A stretch of 29,595 bases of DNA from an uncultured Acinetobacter sp. (GCA_946623365.1 CAMORE010000003.1:1-29595); one strand, 5' to 3'; positions 1-6,456 are shown, numbered from the stretch's first letter. Made by a program: numbers and translations. Notes: a model not told the origin generated them from the letters alone.

Positions 1-824
1 AATCTTGCCATAATTTTATCGGTTATAACCTTAATATAATCCTTGTCAACCATTCCGTTAATAATACAATCCGCTATATTATACGTAGGTCTTATATATT
101 TTTGTGCGGTAGCATTAACGTCCTTAAATTGTAAGTCAGCAGCTTCTCCTGTTTTACCTCTTGAAACAGCACGTTTATACCAGCGTTCTTTTATTACATC
201 AATTGGAGTGAATACATAGACTTTAACGTCCATAATATCTCTGACTTCGTCGTTTAGAACATATAAGCCTTCTGTTAAAATAACCTTTGCCGGTTTTTTT
301 ATATCACCATTCGGATGTGATTCGCACGTTACAAAATCATATTTAGGTGATTGAACCGTTTCGCCATGTTTTAAACCTTCCAAGTGTTTACGCATTAATG
401 CTAAATCTATTACATCAGGGGTATCAAAACTGAATCCGGTTTTAAATAAAGCATCATAACTGCCGGCTTCCTTAAGCTCTTTGGAAGTATCTTTATAATA
501 ATCATCCTGACGAATTACGGTATATATTCCTTCTTTTTTTTCTCTAACTACAGCTTCAATTGTATTATCTACAAAAACTGTCTTACCGGAAGCACTTTCA
601 CCCGTAATTCCGATTAAAAAAGTCTTTTTCTTTTCTTGAACAACTTTGCGGGCAATGTTAAGAATAAAATCATCTGCGACTCTCAAAAACAGCGGTTGTT
701 CTTCTTTCTTATCTTCTTCAAGAATTTCCTTTAGGGTGTCAACTATGTTGGATATTAACTCCATATCCAATCGGCTTGAATAAAAATTGTAATTTGTGAG
801 TTCAAAGTCCATTGTTGCTTCCAT
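1..824 (-). CDS. Uridine kinase / phosphoribulokinase-family P-loop kinase (3' end cut by window)
   Basis: The minus-strand reading frame is open from an ATG at 824 to the window edge (274 codons), so the C-terminus is missing. A P-loop GITGESASGKT lies at residues 72-82, followed by RQDDYY (about 104-109) and a TEGLYVLND segment. This is the layout of the uridine kinase/phosphoribulokinase (PRK/URK) family, which phosphorylates nucleosides, ribulose-5-P or related substrates. About 70 residues precede the P-loop, more than in a minimal uridine kinase, so the substrate is not certain and this may be a fused or atypical member. The start is supported by a TTGGAG Shine-Dalgarno sequence upstream of ATG. 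It diverges from the HAD gene at 979 across a roughly 155-bp AT-rich spacer. The family call is firm; the uridine specificity is not. Confidence 0.8.
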   Translation of the reverse strand, partial: MEATMDFELTNYNFYSSRLDMELISNIVDTLKEILEEDKKEEQPLFLRVADDFILNIARKVVQEKKKTFLIGITGESASGKTVFVDNTIEAVVREKKEGIYTVIRQDDYYKDTSKELKEAGSYDALFKTGFSFDTPDVIDLALMRKHLEGLKHGETVQSPKYDFVTCESHPNGDIKKPAKVILTEGLYVLNDEVRDIMDVKVYVFTPIDVIKERWYKRAVSRGKTGEAADLQFKDVNATAQKYIRPTYNIADCIINGMVDKDYIKVITDKIMAR

Positions 825-978
825 AAATTCCACTCCAAGAAACATTGTAACTTGAAAGATAAAAAAAAGCTCATGTTTTCTTGTAAATTGTTAAAGAATT
901 GTTACATATAAAAATATTGTTCAATATATTGCAAATAAAGAACTTTAGTTGTATTATTTTTTCAAAAGGTGTGTGTAT

Positions 979-1983
979 ATGAAGATAACAAGTTCTTCTA
1001 ATATTAGTTTTTCAGCCGGTAAGGTACATTTCTATTCTGACTTTGACGGAACTTATCTTCCTGTATCGCAGTCTAAAATAAATTTAGGCATAAATATTAG
1101 CGAGATGAGAACATATTCTGAAAAAATGAATAATTTTTTTGAAAACACAAAAGACAATATTGATTTCCATATAACAACACAACGTTCTTATGACAGTTAT
1201 AAAGAATGCGTAAAACTTTTAAGAGATAAAAAAATATTTCTGCCGTTTCCGCAAAGCTTGATTACAGAAGGAGGATATAAAGAATTTTTTAATTCAAAAA
1301 ATATTTTTTTCACCTGTGATATATTCCCTTTTAAGCAAGATATACACAAAGTACGTCCGAGCGGAGAAGCAAAAAATAAATCTTACAATACGAAATTATT
1401 AGTTGAAGATACATTAAAACAAAATGATATCATTATCACAGCAGGAAATGACAAAAATGATAAAGAACTTTTAAACCCATTGAAATACATAAATTTAAAA
1501 GAATTCGAAAAAAAATCAGTTAATAAAGAATTTTTCAAAAAAAGAACATCTGAAAAACTTGAAGAATTGAAACTTATATATGAAGGAAAAAATCCAAAGT
1601 TAAAACAAGAGCTTGAATCAATAGGTTTGTTACAAAAAATAGAAGAGCTCCCGCTATACAGCATCGTTGTTAAGAAAGCATCTAAACCTATATCAGAAAA
1701 GCTGCAACCTATTTATAATACATTTTCGATAATTGGCAAAGTATTTGTCGCAGAACGAGGTAAATTGGATGAAGCAGTAAAAAATATTATTAAAATACAT
1801 TCAAATAAATCTAAAGAATTTAAACGGGGGCTGTCTAAAATAAGTCGTGATTTTTTATTTGAAAAAGAAAACACAAATAAAAACGGAATAGTATCTCTCA
1901 TTACAGGAATTATTTTGTTAGATTGCGGATTATTTTGGAGTCTGAGACAGAATCAATTAAAAAAGAAAAATGAAATAATCTAA
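979..1983 (+). CDS. HAD-superfamily hydrolase-like protein with C-terminal membrane helix
   Basis: A 334-aa protein from the ATG at 979, chosen because AAAGGT lies just upstream. An in-frame TTG at 949 has no ribosome site. HAD motif I is seen as SDFDGT (residues 20-25, nucleophile D21 and acid D23), and a motif IV-like GNDKND lies at 156-161. This is typical of HAD type-IIB sugar/nucleotide phosphatases, which use Mg2+ and an aspartyl-phosphate intermediate. The C-terminal half is lysine-rich, and residues about 301-320 form a hydrophobic helix ending in a basic tail, so the enzyme is probably anchored in the membrane. The substrate is unknown. The N-terminal stretch SNISFSAGK before the catalytic motif is unusual, and I do not recognise a signal peptide. 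It is followed by a short 47-bp gap and a convergent gene. Confidence 0.7.
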   Translation: MKITSSSNISFSAGKVHFYSDFDGTYLPVSQSKINLGINISEMRTYSEKMNNFFENTKDNIDFHITTQRSYDSYKECVKLLRDKKIFLPFPQSLITEGGYKEFFNSKNIFFTCDIFPFKQDIHKVRPSGEAKNKSYNTKLLVEDTLKQNDIIITAGNDKNDKELLNPLKYINLKEFEKKSVNKEFFKKRTSEKLEELKLIYEGKNPKLKQELESIGLLQKIEELPLYSIVVKKASKPISEKLQPIYNTFSIIGKVFVAERGKLDEAVKNIIKIHSNKSKEFKRGLSKISRDFLFEKENTNKNGIVSLITGIILLDCGLFWSLRQNQLKKKNEII

Positions 1984-2030
1984 GCGCAAAACAAGTAAAT
2001 TTCATTTATATCTTTAGCTTAAACGCTTAT

Positions 2031-2480
2031 TCATTCTTTTGCATCAGCACTTAGCATGAATGTAACGGGGCCGTCATTCACTAATGACACATCCATCATT
2101 GCGCCAAACATACCTGTCCCTGTTTTTATTCCGTATGAGTTAACCAGTGTAATAAAATATTCGTATAATTCCTTGGCAATTTGCGGTGCGGCAGATTTAT
2201 CGAAACTCGGACGGGTGCCCTTTTTGCAATCTCCGCACAAAGTAAACTGAGATACAATAAGCATTTCACCTTTTATATCAAGTAGTGAAAGATTCATTTT
2301 ATCATTTTCATCGGGAAAAATTCGCAAATTTACAACTTTTTTCGCAAGTTTTTCAACTTGTTCTTTTGTATCACCTTTTTCTATGCCTACTAATGCTAAT
2401 ATTCCCTGCCGTATTGATGAGAAGGGTTTGTTATCTATATTTACTTCTGCTCTTTTTACCCTTTGTATCAAGACTTTCAT
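2031..2480 (-). CDS. dtd: D-aminoacyl-tRNA deacylase
   Basis: A 149-aa protein of the normal Dtd length. It removes D-amino acids (and glycine mischarged on tRNA-Ala) from tRNA in the cytoplasm. Family landmarks are MKVLIQRVKRAEV at the N-terminus, the SQFTL active-site motif (about 77-81), the G-rich RPSFDKSA segment and the C-terminal NDGPVTF motif that corresponds to the cross-subunit GP motif. The ATG shares one base with the TAA of the upstream MAF-like gene (TAATG at 2478-2482), so translation is probably coupled. No separate promoter is visible. Recognition is confident. Confidence 0.96.
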   Translation of the reverse strand: MKVLIQRVKRAEVNIDNKPFSSIRQGILALVGIEKGDTKEQVEKLAKKVVNLRIFPDENDKMNLSLLDIKGEMLIVSQFTLCGDCKKGTRPSFDKSAAPQIAKELYEYFITLVNSYGIKTGTGMFGAMMDVSLVNDGPVTFMLSADAKE

Positions 2481-4375
2481 TAAAGTTCACCCAATATTTT
2501 ATCCGTTTCTACTGAAAAGCTGTGTATTTTTTCTTCTGCCTTATCAGCATAATTTGAGATTTTCTGAACAATATTTGATACAGATTCTACCGTAAATTCT
2601 CTAAGCATTTTCATCTCATAATCTATGTCAATCTTTTCTGCTGTCATAATAAAATCAAATAGCTTATTTTTTGCACCAAAATCACAACTTAACGCTGCAT
2701 ATCCCGTTGATAATCTTTTTAAGTTTTTTAAAATTTCCTGTGTTATATTTTTATATCGCTTTAAATCGTTATTCATGGATTTGCTGATTTTTTTCAGCTC
2801 ATCTGTTATAAATAAAGCCGGTTTTAGACTTTCTTTTGCTTTAAATAAATTATCTTTTATATTTTGTATATTATATTTAAAATCTGTTGTCATAGTTCTA
2901 TTTTCTATATAATCAGAAGATTTTAAAGCTTCTTCAAGCGATATATTTTTGAAACCGTCTATTTGTGCACCTACAAGAGATGTGTTAATGTATTCTCTGT
3001 CGGGATAAAGCTGCGTAAATTCGCTTAACGGCTGAATAAAAGCAGCATAAACGGATTCTGTCGGAATCATATCTCCGTTAATTCCTTTAACGTAATATAA
3101 AGCCGCATTCAGATTTTTCAAACGATTTATTGCAATTTGTTTTCTAACTTCGGGGTCATCGTAATTTCCTAATGAGTTACAGAAGTTTTCAAAATCCAAT
3201 GCCGTAATTTCCCACTTTTTAAGAGTTTCATTGTACACGCAAGTTAAATCTTTATACGCAGAATCCTTACTGTAGCATTGTCCTTCAATATACGCCAAAT
3301 CTTGCCCCACAAGAACAATTTTAGAACAACCCAAAATCCTTGCTACATTTAAAGCTGTATATGATACAGTTCCTTTAGACCAATACTCTTTATTGTTTAC
3401 TTTTGATATATCACACCAAAACTCGTTTATGGGAAGGTTCTGTGAGATGTGAGAATATGTATTCTTAAATTCAAATTTTCTTAAATTCGGATTAGAAAAA
3501 GGTTCTGTTATAAAATTAACATTTGTTAAATCAAGTCCCGCAATTTGCTTGGAGCAATCATTTGCTTCTATTACGCACAAAAAATCCGGTGTTATATTGT
3601 TTTTTGAAAGAGCTTTCATTGCAGTTCCGACTGTAATTAAAATTATATTATCCCTGTATTTTTTAATTGTTTCTATATTTCTGTCTAATGTTGGGCCGGC
3701 TGATACTACTACAGCAGTTTTTCCTTTGTAAACATCTTTGAATTCCGCAATAGGAACTTCATGTACAAGTTTAGGAATGTTATTAACCGTTTTCATTAAA
3801 AGCTCAAAAAATCTTTCTTGAGTGTATTTTAAATCTAAACTGAAACGTCCGACAATTTCTTGCAGCTCCCTAACCATATTATTAAATTTATCCGGCTCAA
3901 GCTCTCTATATGCGCTTGTTGATAATAACAGCGGAGTATTTTTCATATTTGATTTTTGATAAATATAATCACAGGCTTGATTAAAGTCATTTGTTAAATA
4001 TACATTTTTTTTCAATATATCGTTGGAAAAATCAACAAGAGTAAATGCCGTCCTTAAAATATTTAAGTCGGGCTCATATAAAATAACAGTACCTTCTGAT
4101 TTTGCAGAAGTATATTGAAATAAATACCCGAGTCCCATCCCGTAAATCAAATGGATTGTAACAGGCGTATTTTCAGCCATTGAAAATATTTCAGCTGCTT
4201 CTCCCAGCGGATTTATCGGGTTATGCAGCAGTTTTCCTTTATATAAAAAGTTAAAGGAGTTATTTTCTTTGACAAGCTGCGGAACATCAGATAATATATA
4301 TTTTTCTAAGTTATCTGCGAGTTTTTCGTTTTTTTGCTTTAAAGCACTTATATTTTTTTCAAAAATGTTATTCAT
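2480..4375 (-). CDS. MAF/DUF115-family protein (6-hydroxymethylpterin pyrophosphokinase MptE-like; flagellin-glycosylation type)
   Basis: A 631-aa cytosolic protein with no signal peptide. The central region carries VVSAGPTLDRNI, then VGTAMKAL, and later SKGTVSYTALNVARILGC followed by VGQDLAYIEGQ, the pattern of the MAF_flag10/DUF115 family. Characterised relatives transfer nonulosonic acids to flagellin; the fold is also shared with archaeal MptE. The N-terminal 200 residues hold GMGLGYLF and ILYEPD, typical of the accessory N-domain, and the C-terminal 150 residues look helical. The gene ends in TAATG overlap with dtd. Upstream, TATACT lies 8 nt before the ATG, so the leader is very short, with GGGA as the only possible ribosome site. 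No flagellar gene is in the window, so the acceptor is not known. The family is confident; the glycan role is inferred. Confidence 0.82.
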   Translation of the reverse strand: MNNIFEKNISALKQKNEKLADNLEKYILSDVPQLVKENNSFNFLYKGKLLHNPINPLGEAAEIFSMAENTPVTIHLIYGMGLGYLFQYTSAKSEGTVILYEPDLNILRTAFTLVDFSNDILKKNVYLTNDFNQACDYIYQKSNMKNTPLLLSTSAYRELEPDKFNNMVRELQEIVGRFSLDLKYTQERFFELLMKTVNNIPKLVHEVPIAEFKDVYKGKTAVVVSAGPTLDRNIETIKKYRDNIILITVGTAMKALSKNNITPDFLCVIEANDCSKQIAGLDLTNVNFITEPFSNPNLRKFEFKNTYSHISQNLPINEFWCDISKVNNKEYWSKGTVSYTALNVARILGCSKIVLVGQDLAYIEGQCYSKDSAYKDLTCVYNETLKKWEITALDFENFCNSLGNYDDPEVRKQIAINRLKNLNAALYYVKGINGDMIPTESVYAAFIQPLSEFTQLYPDREYINTSLVGAQIDGFKNISLEEALKSSDYIENRTMTTDFKYNIQNIKDNLFKAKESLKPALFITDELKKISKSMNNDLKRYKNITQEILKNLKRLSTGYAALSCDFGAKNKLFDFIMTAEKIDIDYEMKMLREFTVESVSNIVQKISNYADKAEEKIHSFSVETDKILGEL

Positions 4376-4418
4376 ACAATCCCAGTATAAAGAACCCTGA
4401 GATAAAATGCAACAAAAA

Positions 4419-4437
4419 ACGACCCACCATGGGTCGT
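4419..4437 (-). terminator. Rho-independent terminator downstream of the 94-aa gene
   Basis: An 8-bp perfect stem, ACGACCCA / TGGGTCGT with a 3-nt loop. Read on the minus strand it is followed by a run of Ts (cgttttttg). It lies 43 bp beyond the stop of the gene at 4480-4764 and just before the MAF-like gene. Confidence 0.8.
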
Positions 4438-4455
4438 AATTATATATATTTTGGT

Positions 4456-4471
4456 GCAGGTCATGACCTGC
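4456..4471. repeat. 16-bp perfect palindrome
   Basis: GCAGGTCATGACCTGC is its own reverse complement. It lies between the stop codon of the 94-aa gene and its terminator. It could be a 3'-UTR hairpin that stabilises the mRNA or a binding site for a dimeric protein; the sequence alone does not decide. Confidence 0.7.
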
Positions 4472-4479
4472 GTAAAAAT

Positions 4480-4764
4480 TTAACCTATTGCGTGGAAACC
4501 GTACTCATTTGCATTTCTATGAGCCAACCCTTCTCCGTCAATACCTGATATGACCCTTGAACCGTCAATGTTTGTAGTAGCAGAGAATGCATGTGTTATA
4601 CCAACTCCGTATTCGCCATAAAAACTTGTAATTTCACTACCGGGGTTAACAAAAAAGTTGCTTCCGCCACGAATAGCACCGGCACCGCCTGCCTCCCGCT
4701 CATTGACCGGTTTAACTTGGAAGAAATTATAACTGTTTTGTGCTCCGTTAATTGCTTGAACCAT
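4480..4764 (-). CDS. Small glycine-rich protein of unknown function (94 aa)
   Basis: I do not recognise this protein. It starts MVQAINGAQNSYNFFQVKP, has a Gly/Ala-rich middle (EREAGGAGAIRGGSN), and ends GLAHRNANEYGFHAIG. No signal peptide, cysteines or membrane helix are seen. The ATG is preceded by AAAGGT at a good distance. Upstream are an ACTTTATATATA box (4789-4800) and an imperfect TTTGTAA-type palindrome (4835-4855), both shared with the gene at 5569. A strong terminator follows. The ribosome site, promoter-like box and terminator make this a believable independent gene, possibly controlled together with the 5569 gene. Function unknown. Confidence 0.7.
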   Translation of the reverse strand: MVQAINGAQNSYNFFQVKPVNEREAGGAGAIRGGSNFFVNPGSEITSFYGEYGVGITHAFSATTNIDGSRVISGIDGEGLAHRNANEYGFHAIG

Positions 4765-4788
4765 GTTTATACCTTTTTACTCTCGTTA

Positions 4789-4800
4789 TATATATAAAGT
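4789..4800 (-). promoter_or_regulatory. Promoter-like box ACTTTATATATA
   Basis: On the minus strand, ACTTTATATATA lies 24 bp upstream of the ATG at 4764. The same 12-mer occurs at 5513-5524 before the + strand gene at 5569. TATATA may be the -10 element. AT-richness raises the chance of coincidence, but the shared ACTT prefix and the nearby palindromes argue for a common promoter type. Confidence 0.4.
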
Positions 4801-4834
4801 TTAAAAAAATCATCTGATTTCAATGTTAAAAATT

Positions 4835-4855
4835 TTTGTTACATTTCTTTACAAA
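4835..4855 (-). promoter_or_regulatory. Candidate operator, imperfect TTTGTAA-N7-TAACAAA palindrome
   Basis: A 21-bp element with one mismatched base pair between its arms, about 70 bp upstream of the 94-aa gene. It resembles the perfect 21-bp palindrome at 5467-5487 (21 of 26 positions match over the extended alignment). It may bind one of the two XRE regulators nearby. Part of it overlaps the end of the broken small gene. Confidence 0.4.
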
Positions 4856-4923
4856 TTTCGATAAAAACCTGAAGTTCTTATATTCTTAAATATTTTCTAT
4901 AGTCCTCTAAAAATTGATTTCAT
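4849..4923 (-). pseudogene. Broken copy of the 54-aa small gene (in-frame TAG at codon 9)
   Basis: On the minus strand, GGAGTGTTAATCC-ATG starts a frame reading MKSIFRGL, then TAG, then KIFKNIRTSGFYRNL and TAA. The intact gene at 6204-6368 begins GGAGTGCTAATCT-ATG and reads MKSIFKWLWNIFKHI. The stop falls exactly where the intact gene has Trp9 (TGG to TAG), and similarity resumes on the far side with IFK-x-I. From the ribosome site to about codon 15 the two DNAs are clearly related; beyond that they diverge. The tail with the DnaK-like sequence is missing. It lies 126 bp downstream of the XRE gene at 5050. The alternative is an intentionally short 8-aa leader peptide, but the resumed similarity after the stop favours decay. 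Confidence 0.6.
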
Positions 4924-5049
4924 GGATTAACACTCCATACCGACAATCAAGTTGTGGAAATTTTTGATTTACTATGACCTATGGACTACCGGTATTTTGG
5001 GGGACAAAAATATTACAAATTGGCAGTGCTGCTGAACGTAAACGAAAAA

Positions 5050-5367
5050 TTATGTTTCATTAATTACTTTTAAAATTTTTATTGCAAGTTTCTTTCTATC
5101 TAAAGAAAGCTCGGATAATAAATTGATTATTGCAGAATCTTCTTCCTTGTTTGATATAACAGGATCTTCGCCAAAATTAAACAAATACATCAAAGGGACA
5201 TGCAAATTTTCTGCCAGTTTAAAAAGTACTTTTGAAGAAGGAAAGCTATATCCCGTTTCTGTTCCGGATATTGTTTGAGAAGAACAATCACAAAGTTCTG
5301 CAAGCCGTTCCTGAGTAATTCCAAGGCTCATACGATATTTCTTGACATTTTCTCCGAATTTCTTCAT
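5050..5367 (-). CDS. XRE-family HTH transcriptional regulator
   Basis: A roughly 105-aa protein from MKKFGENVKKYR. An upstream in-frame ATG at 5421 would add 18 residues but has no better ribosome site; both sites are weak. Residues 3-60 form a Cro/C1-type helix-turn-helix: KYRMSLGITQERLAELCDCSSQTISGTETG, with ITQERLAEL as helix 2 and SSQTISGTE as the recognition helix. A short C-terminal helical extension (LLSELSLDRKKLAIKILKVI) may dimerise. It diverges from the 5569 gene across a region carrying a perfect 21-bp palindrome, and a related palindrome precedes the 94-aa gene. It is therefore the natural candidate for controlling both, which is inference. Confidence 0.82.
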   Translation of the reverse strand: MKKFGENVKKYRMSLGITQERLAELCDCSSQTISGTETGYSFPSSKVLFKLAENLHVPLMYLFNFGEDPVISNKEEDSAIINLLSELSLDRKKLAIKILKVINET

Positions 5368-5466
5368 TGTTTCTTTTTCGTTATAATTTATTCTAAGAGC
5401 GTATACGATAATTTCGTACATCTCAACCGACTATGCTTGTAGTTTATACGAGTATATTTGTAAATA

Positions 5467-5487
5467 TTTGTAACAAATTTTTACAAA
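5467..5487 (+). promoter_or_regulatory. Candidate operator, perfect palindrome TTTGTAA-N7-TTACAAA
   Basis: A 21-bp perfect inverted repeat in the spacer between the divergent XRE gene (ending its start region at 5367/5421) and the gene at 5569. It lies 25 bp upstream of an ACTTTATATATA box. A near copy is found at 4835-4855. Its size and symmetry suit a dimeric HTH repressor or activator. Confidence 0.5.
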
Positions 5488-5512
5488 GTTCGCAATTTTA
5501 TTTTTGGATTTT

Positions 5513-5524
5513 ACTTTATATATA
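5513..5524 (+). promoter_or_regulatory. Promoter-like box ACTTTATATATA
   Basis: Identical 12-mer to the one at 4789-4800 (minus strand). It lies 44 bp before the ATG at 5569 and 25 bp after the palindrome. It is probably the -10 region of the gene that follows. Confidence 0.4.
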
Positions 5525-5568
5525 CATAAATGAGTAGTAAACATAGAATAGAAAGCGAGGATTTTATT

Positions 5569-6141
5569 ATGGTAGATTTTAAAAGTATTCAAGAAAATGT
5601 AGCAAACATGGTAGGCATGAAGTTCGGAAGTTATGAAGCAAGTGTTAAAAACATGAATAATGTATACAAAAAGGAAAGCTCCGGAGCTAATGAACTTAAT
5701 GTTTTTGATACTGAAGAAAATGCAATTTCTTCAAAAAACACCGTTTATTTTCAAAATGGAAAACACGTTGCAACTGCTGTAACAAATGAACAAGGAAATA
5801 ATATAAATTATTCTATATGGGATAACAAAATGAATAGGACCTATTCAACTGATTGGCAGAATGTAAATACTGCATCTGATAAATTTAACCATATAGCATT
5901 TGGTGGAGCTTCCGTAACTGATACAAACGGAAATGGTATTGTCGACAAAGATGATGTCGTTACATATTATGAAGATAATAAAGTATCGGTTACAGTCAAA
6001 GATTTGTTAGGAGAAAGTTTTTTCAAAAAACAAAAAACCGCTTTAAAACCGGAAGACGGTGAAACAAACTATTATAAACGTGATTGTAACAATGACTGGA
6101 AACCAATTACAAAAGAAGAATATGAGCAAACAAAAAAATAG
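5569..6141 (+). CDS. Hypothetical protein with one EF-hand/dockerin-like Ca2+ loop (190 aa)
   Basis: No known family recognised. The start MVDFKSIQENVANMVG at 5569 is preferred over the ATG at 5530 because GCGAGG lies 8-9 nt before it; the longer form would be 203 aa. Around residue 130 it has DTNGNGIVDKDDV, which fits a Ca2+-binding EF-hand loop with acidic or amide side chains at positions 1, 3, 5, 9 and 12. The middle is rich in Asn, Thr and Tyr, as in surface or secreted beta-rich proteins, and the C-terminus is charged (KEEYEQTKK). There is no signal peptide or membrane helix. It diverges from the XRE gene and has the palindrome plus promoter box upstream, so it may be XRE-regulated. Calcium binding is inferred from a single loop. 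Confidence 0.65.
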   Translation: MVDFKSIQENVANMVGMKFGSYEASVKNMNNVYKKESSGANELNVFDTEENAISSKNTVYFQNGKHVATAVTNEQGNNINYSIWDNKMNRTYSTDWQNVNTASDKFNHIAFGGASVTDTNGNGIVDKDDVVTYYEDNKVSVTVKDLLGESFFKKQKTALKPEDGETNYYKRDCNNDWKPITKEEYEQTKK

Positions 6142-6160
6142 GATAAAAAATAAAACAAAA

Positions 6161-6205
6161 AGTTGTATGTTGTGGTAAATTTTTAATTTACCACGACATA
6201 CAACT
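6161..6205 (-). terminator. Strong hairpin terminator of the 54-aa gene (possibly bidirectional)
   Basis: Two 20-nt arms (6161-6180 and 6186-6205) with one non-Watson-Crick position and a 5-nt loop. On the minus strand a T-rich tract (CTTTTTGTTTTATTTTTT) follows, the form of a Rho-independent terminator. It begins inside the stop codon of the small gene at 6204. On the + strand it lies 19 bp after the 5569 gene but lacks a T-run, so it may only weakly end that transcript. Confidence 0.85.
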
Positions 6206-6368
6206 ACTCTTTAGTATATTCAGTGTCGATTGCATCATCGTCTTTTTTGTCTTCTTCCAGCCACTCATCATACATAACGCCATTATATTTATCCGGCATG
6301 GAACAATATAATGGCAAAAGTATTATATGTTTAAATATGTTCCAGAGCCATTTAAAAATCGATTTCAT
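6204..6368 (-). CDS. 54-aa small protein with hydrophobic N-terminus and DnaK-like C-terminal tail
   Basis: This 55-codon frame is short and easily missed. Three signals support it as a real gene: AAGGAG about 10 nt before the ATG, a consensus promoter (TTGACA-17-TATACT) ending at 6411, and a terminator overlapping its stop. Residues 1-24 (MKSIFKWLWNIFKHIILLPL...) are hydrophobic and aromatic, with basic residues early, suiting a membrane-associated helix. The middle (SMPDKYNGVMYDEWLEE) is polar. The last 14 residues, KKDDDAIDTEYTKE, match the DnaK C-terminus KKDDDVIDAEYTKE in the same window at 12 of 14. Over those codons plus stop the DNAs match at 39 of 45, and all six differences are transitions, four of them silent. 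It is likely a chimera of an unknown head and a dnaK tail. A role as decoy or tether for partners of the DnaK tail is inference only. A broken relative lies at 4849-4923. Confidence 0.72.
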   Translation of the reverse strand: MKSIFKWLWNIFKHIILLPLYCSMPDKYNGVMYDEWLEEDKKDDDAIDTEYTKE

Positions 6369-6385
6369 AGATTAGCACTCCTTGC

Positions 6386-6404
6386 TAGTAGAATAGTACT
6401 ACTA
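6386..6404. promoter_or_regulatory. Candidate operator TAGTAG-N7-CTACTA
   Basis: An inverted repeat that covers the expected transcription start and 5' leader of the 54-aa gene, between its -10 (6411-6416) and its AAGGAG. The spacer includes the palindrome TAGTACTA (6394-6401). This is a suitable place for repression by the divergent XRE protein encoded at 6457. Confidence 0.45.
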
Positions 6405-6410
6405 AGTAAT

Positions 6411-6439
6411 AGTATAGTCTCTTGTGATGTTTGTGTCAA
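6411..6439 (-). promoter_or_regulatory. Consensus sigma-70 promoter of the 54-aa gene
   Basis: On the minus strand, TTGACA (6439-6434), a 17-bp spacer, then TATACT (6416-6411). This is one of the best -35/-10 pairs I noticed in the window. It overlaps the opposing promoter proposed for the XRE gene at 6457. Confidence 0.75.
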
Positions 6440-6450
6440 TAACCCATAAT
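6422..6450 (+). promoter_or_regulatory. Candidate promoter of the XRE gene, leaderless
   Basis: TTGTGA (6422-6427), a 17-bp spacer, then CATAAT (6445-6450). The ATG follows after 6 nt, where transcription would be expected to begin, and no Shine-Dalgarno sequence is present. It faces and overlaps the promoter of the 54-aa gene. Confidence 0.45.
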
Positions 6451-6456
6451 AAATGT

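Noticed and set aside
881..906. Third copy of the TTTGTAA/TTACAAA palindrome before the HAD gene
   Set aside because: TTGTAA and TTACA are present but 15 bp apart, not 7, and the flanks do not match; in such AT-rich DNA it is likely chance.
4924..5049. Structured attenuator upstream of the broken small gene (ATACCG 4937-4942 with CGGTAT 4990-4995, AATCAA with TTGATT inside)
   Set aside because: Stems are only 6 bp each and the intact gene has no similar leader; it could be real but is not supported well enough.
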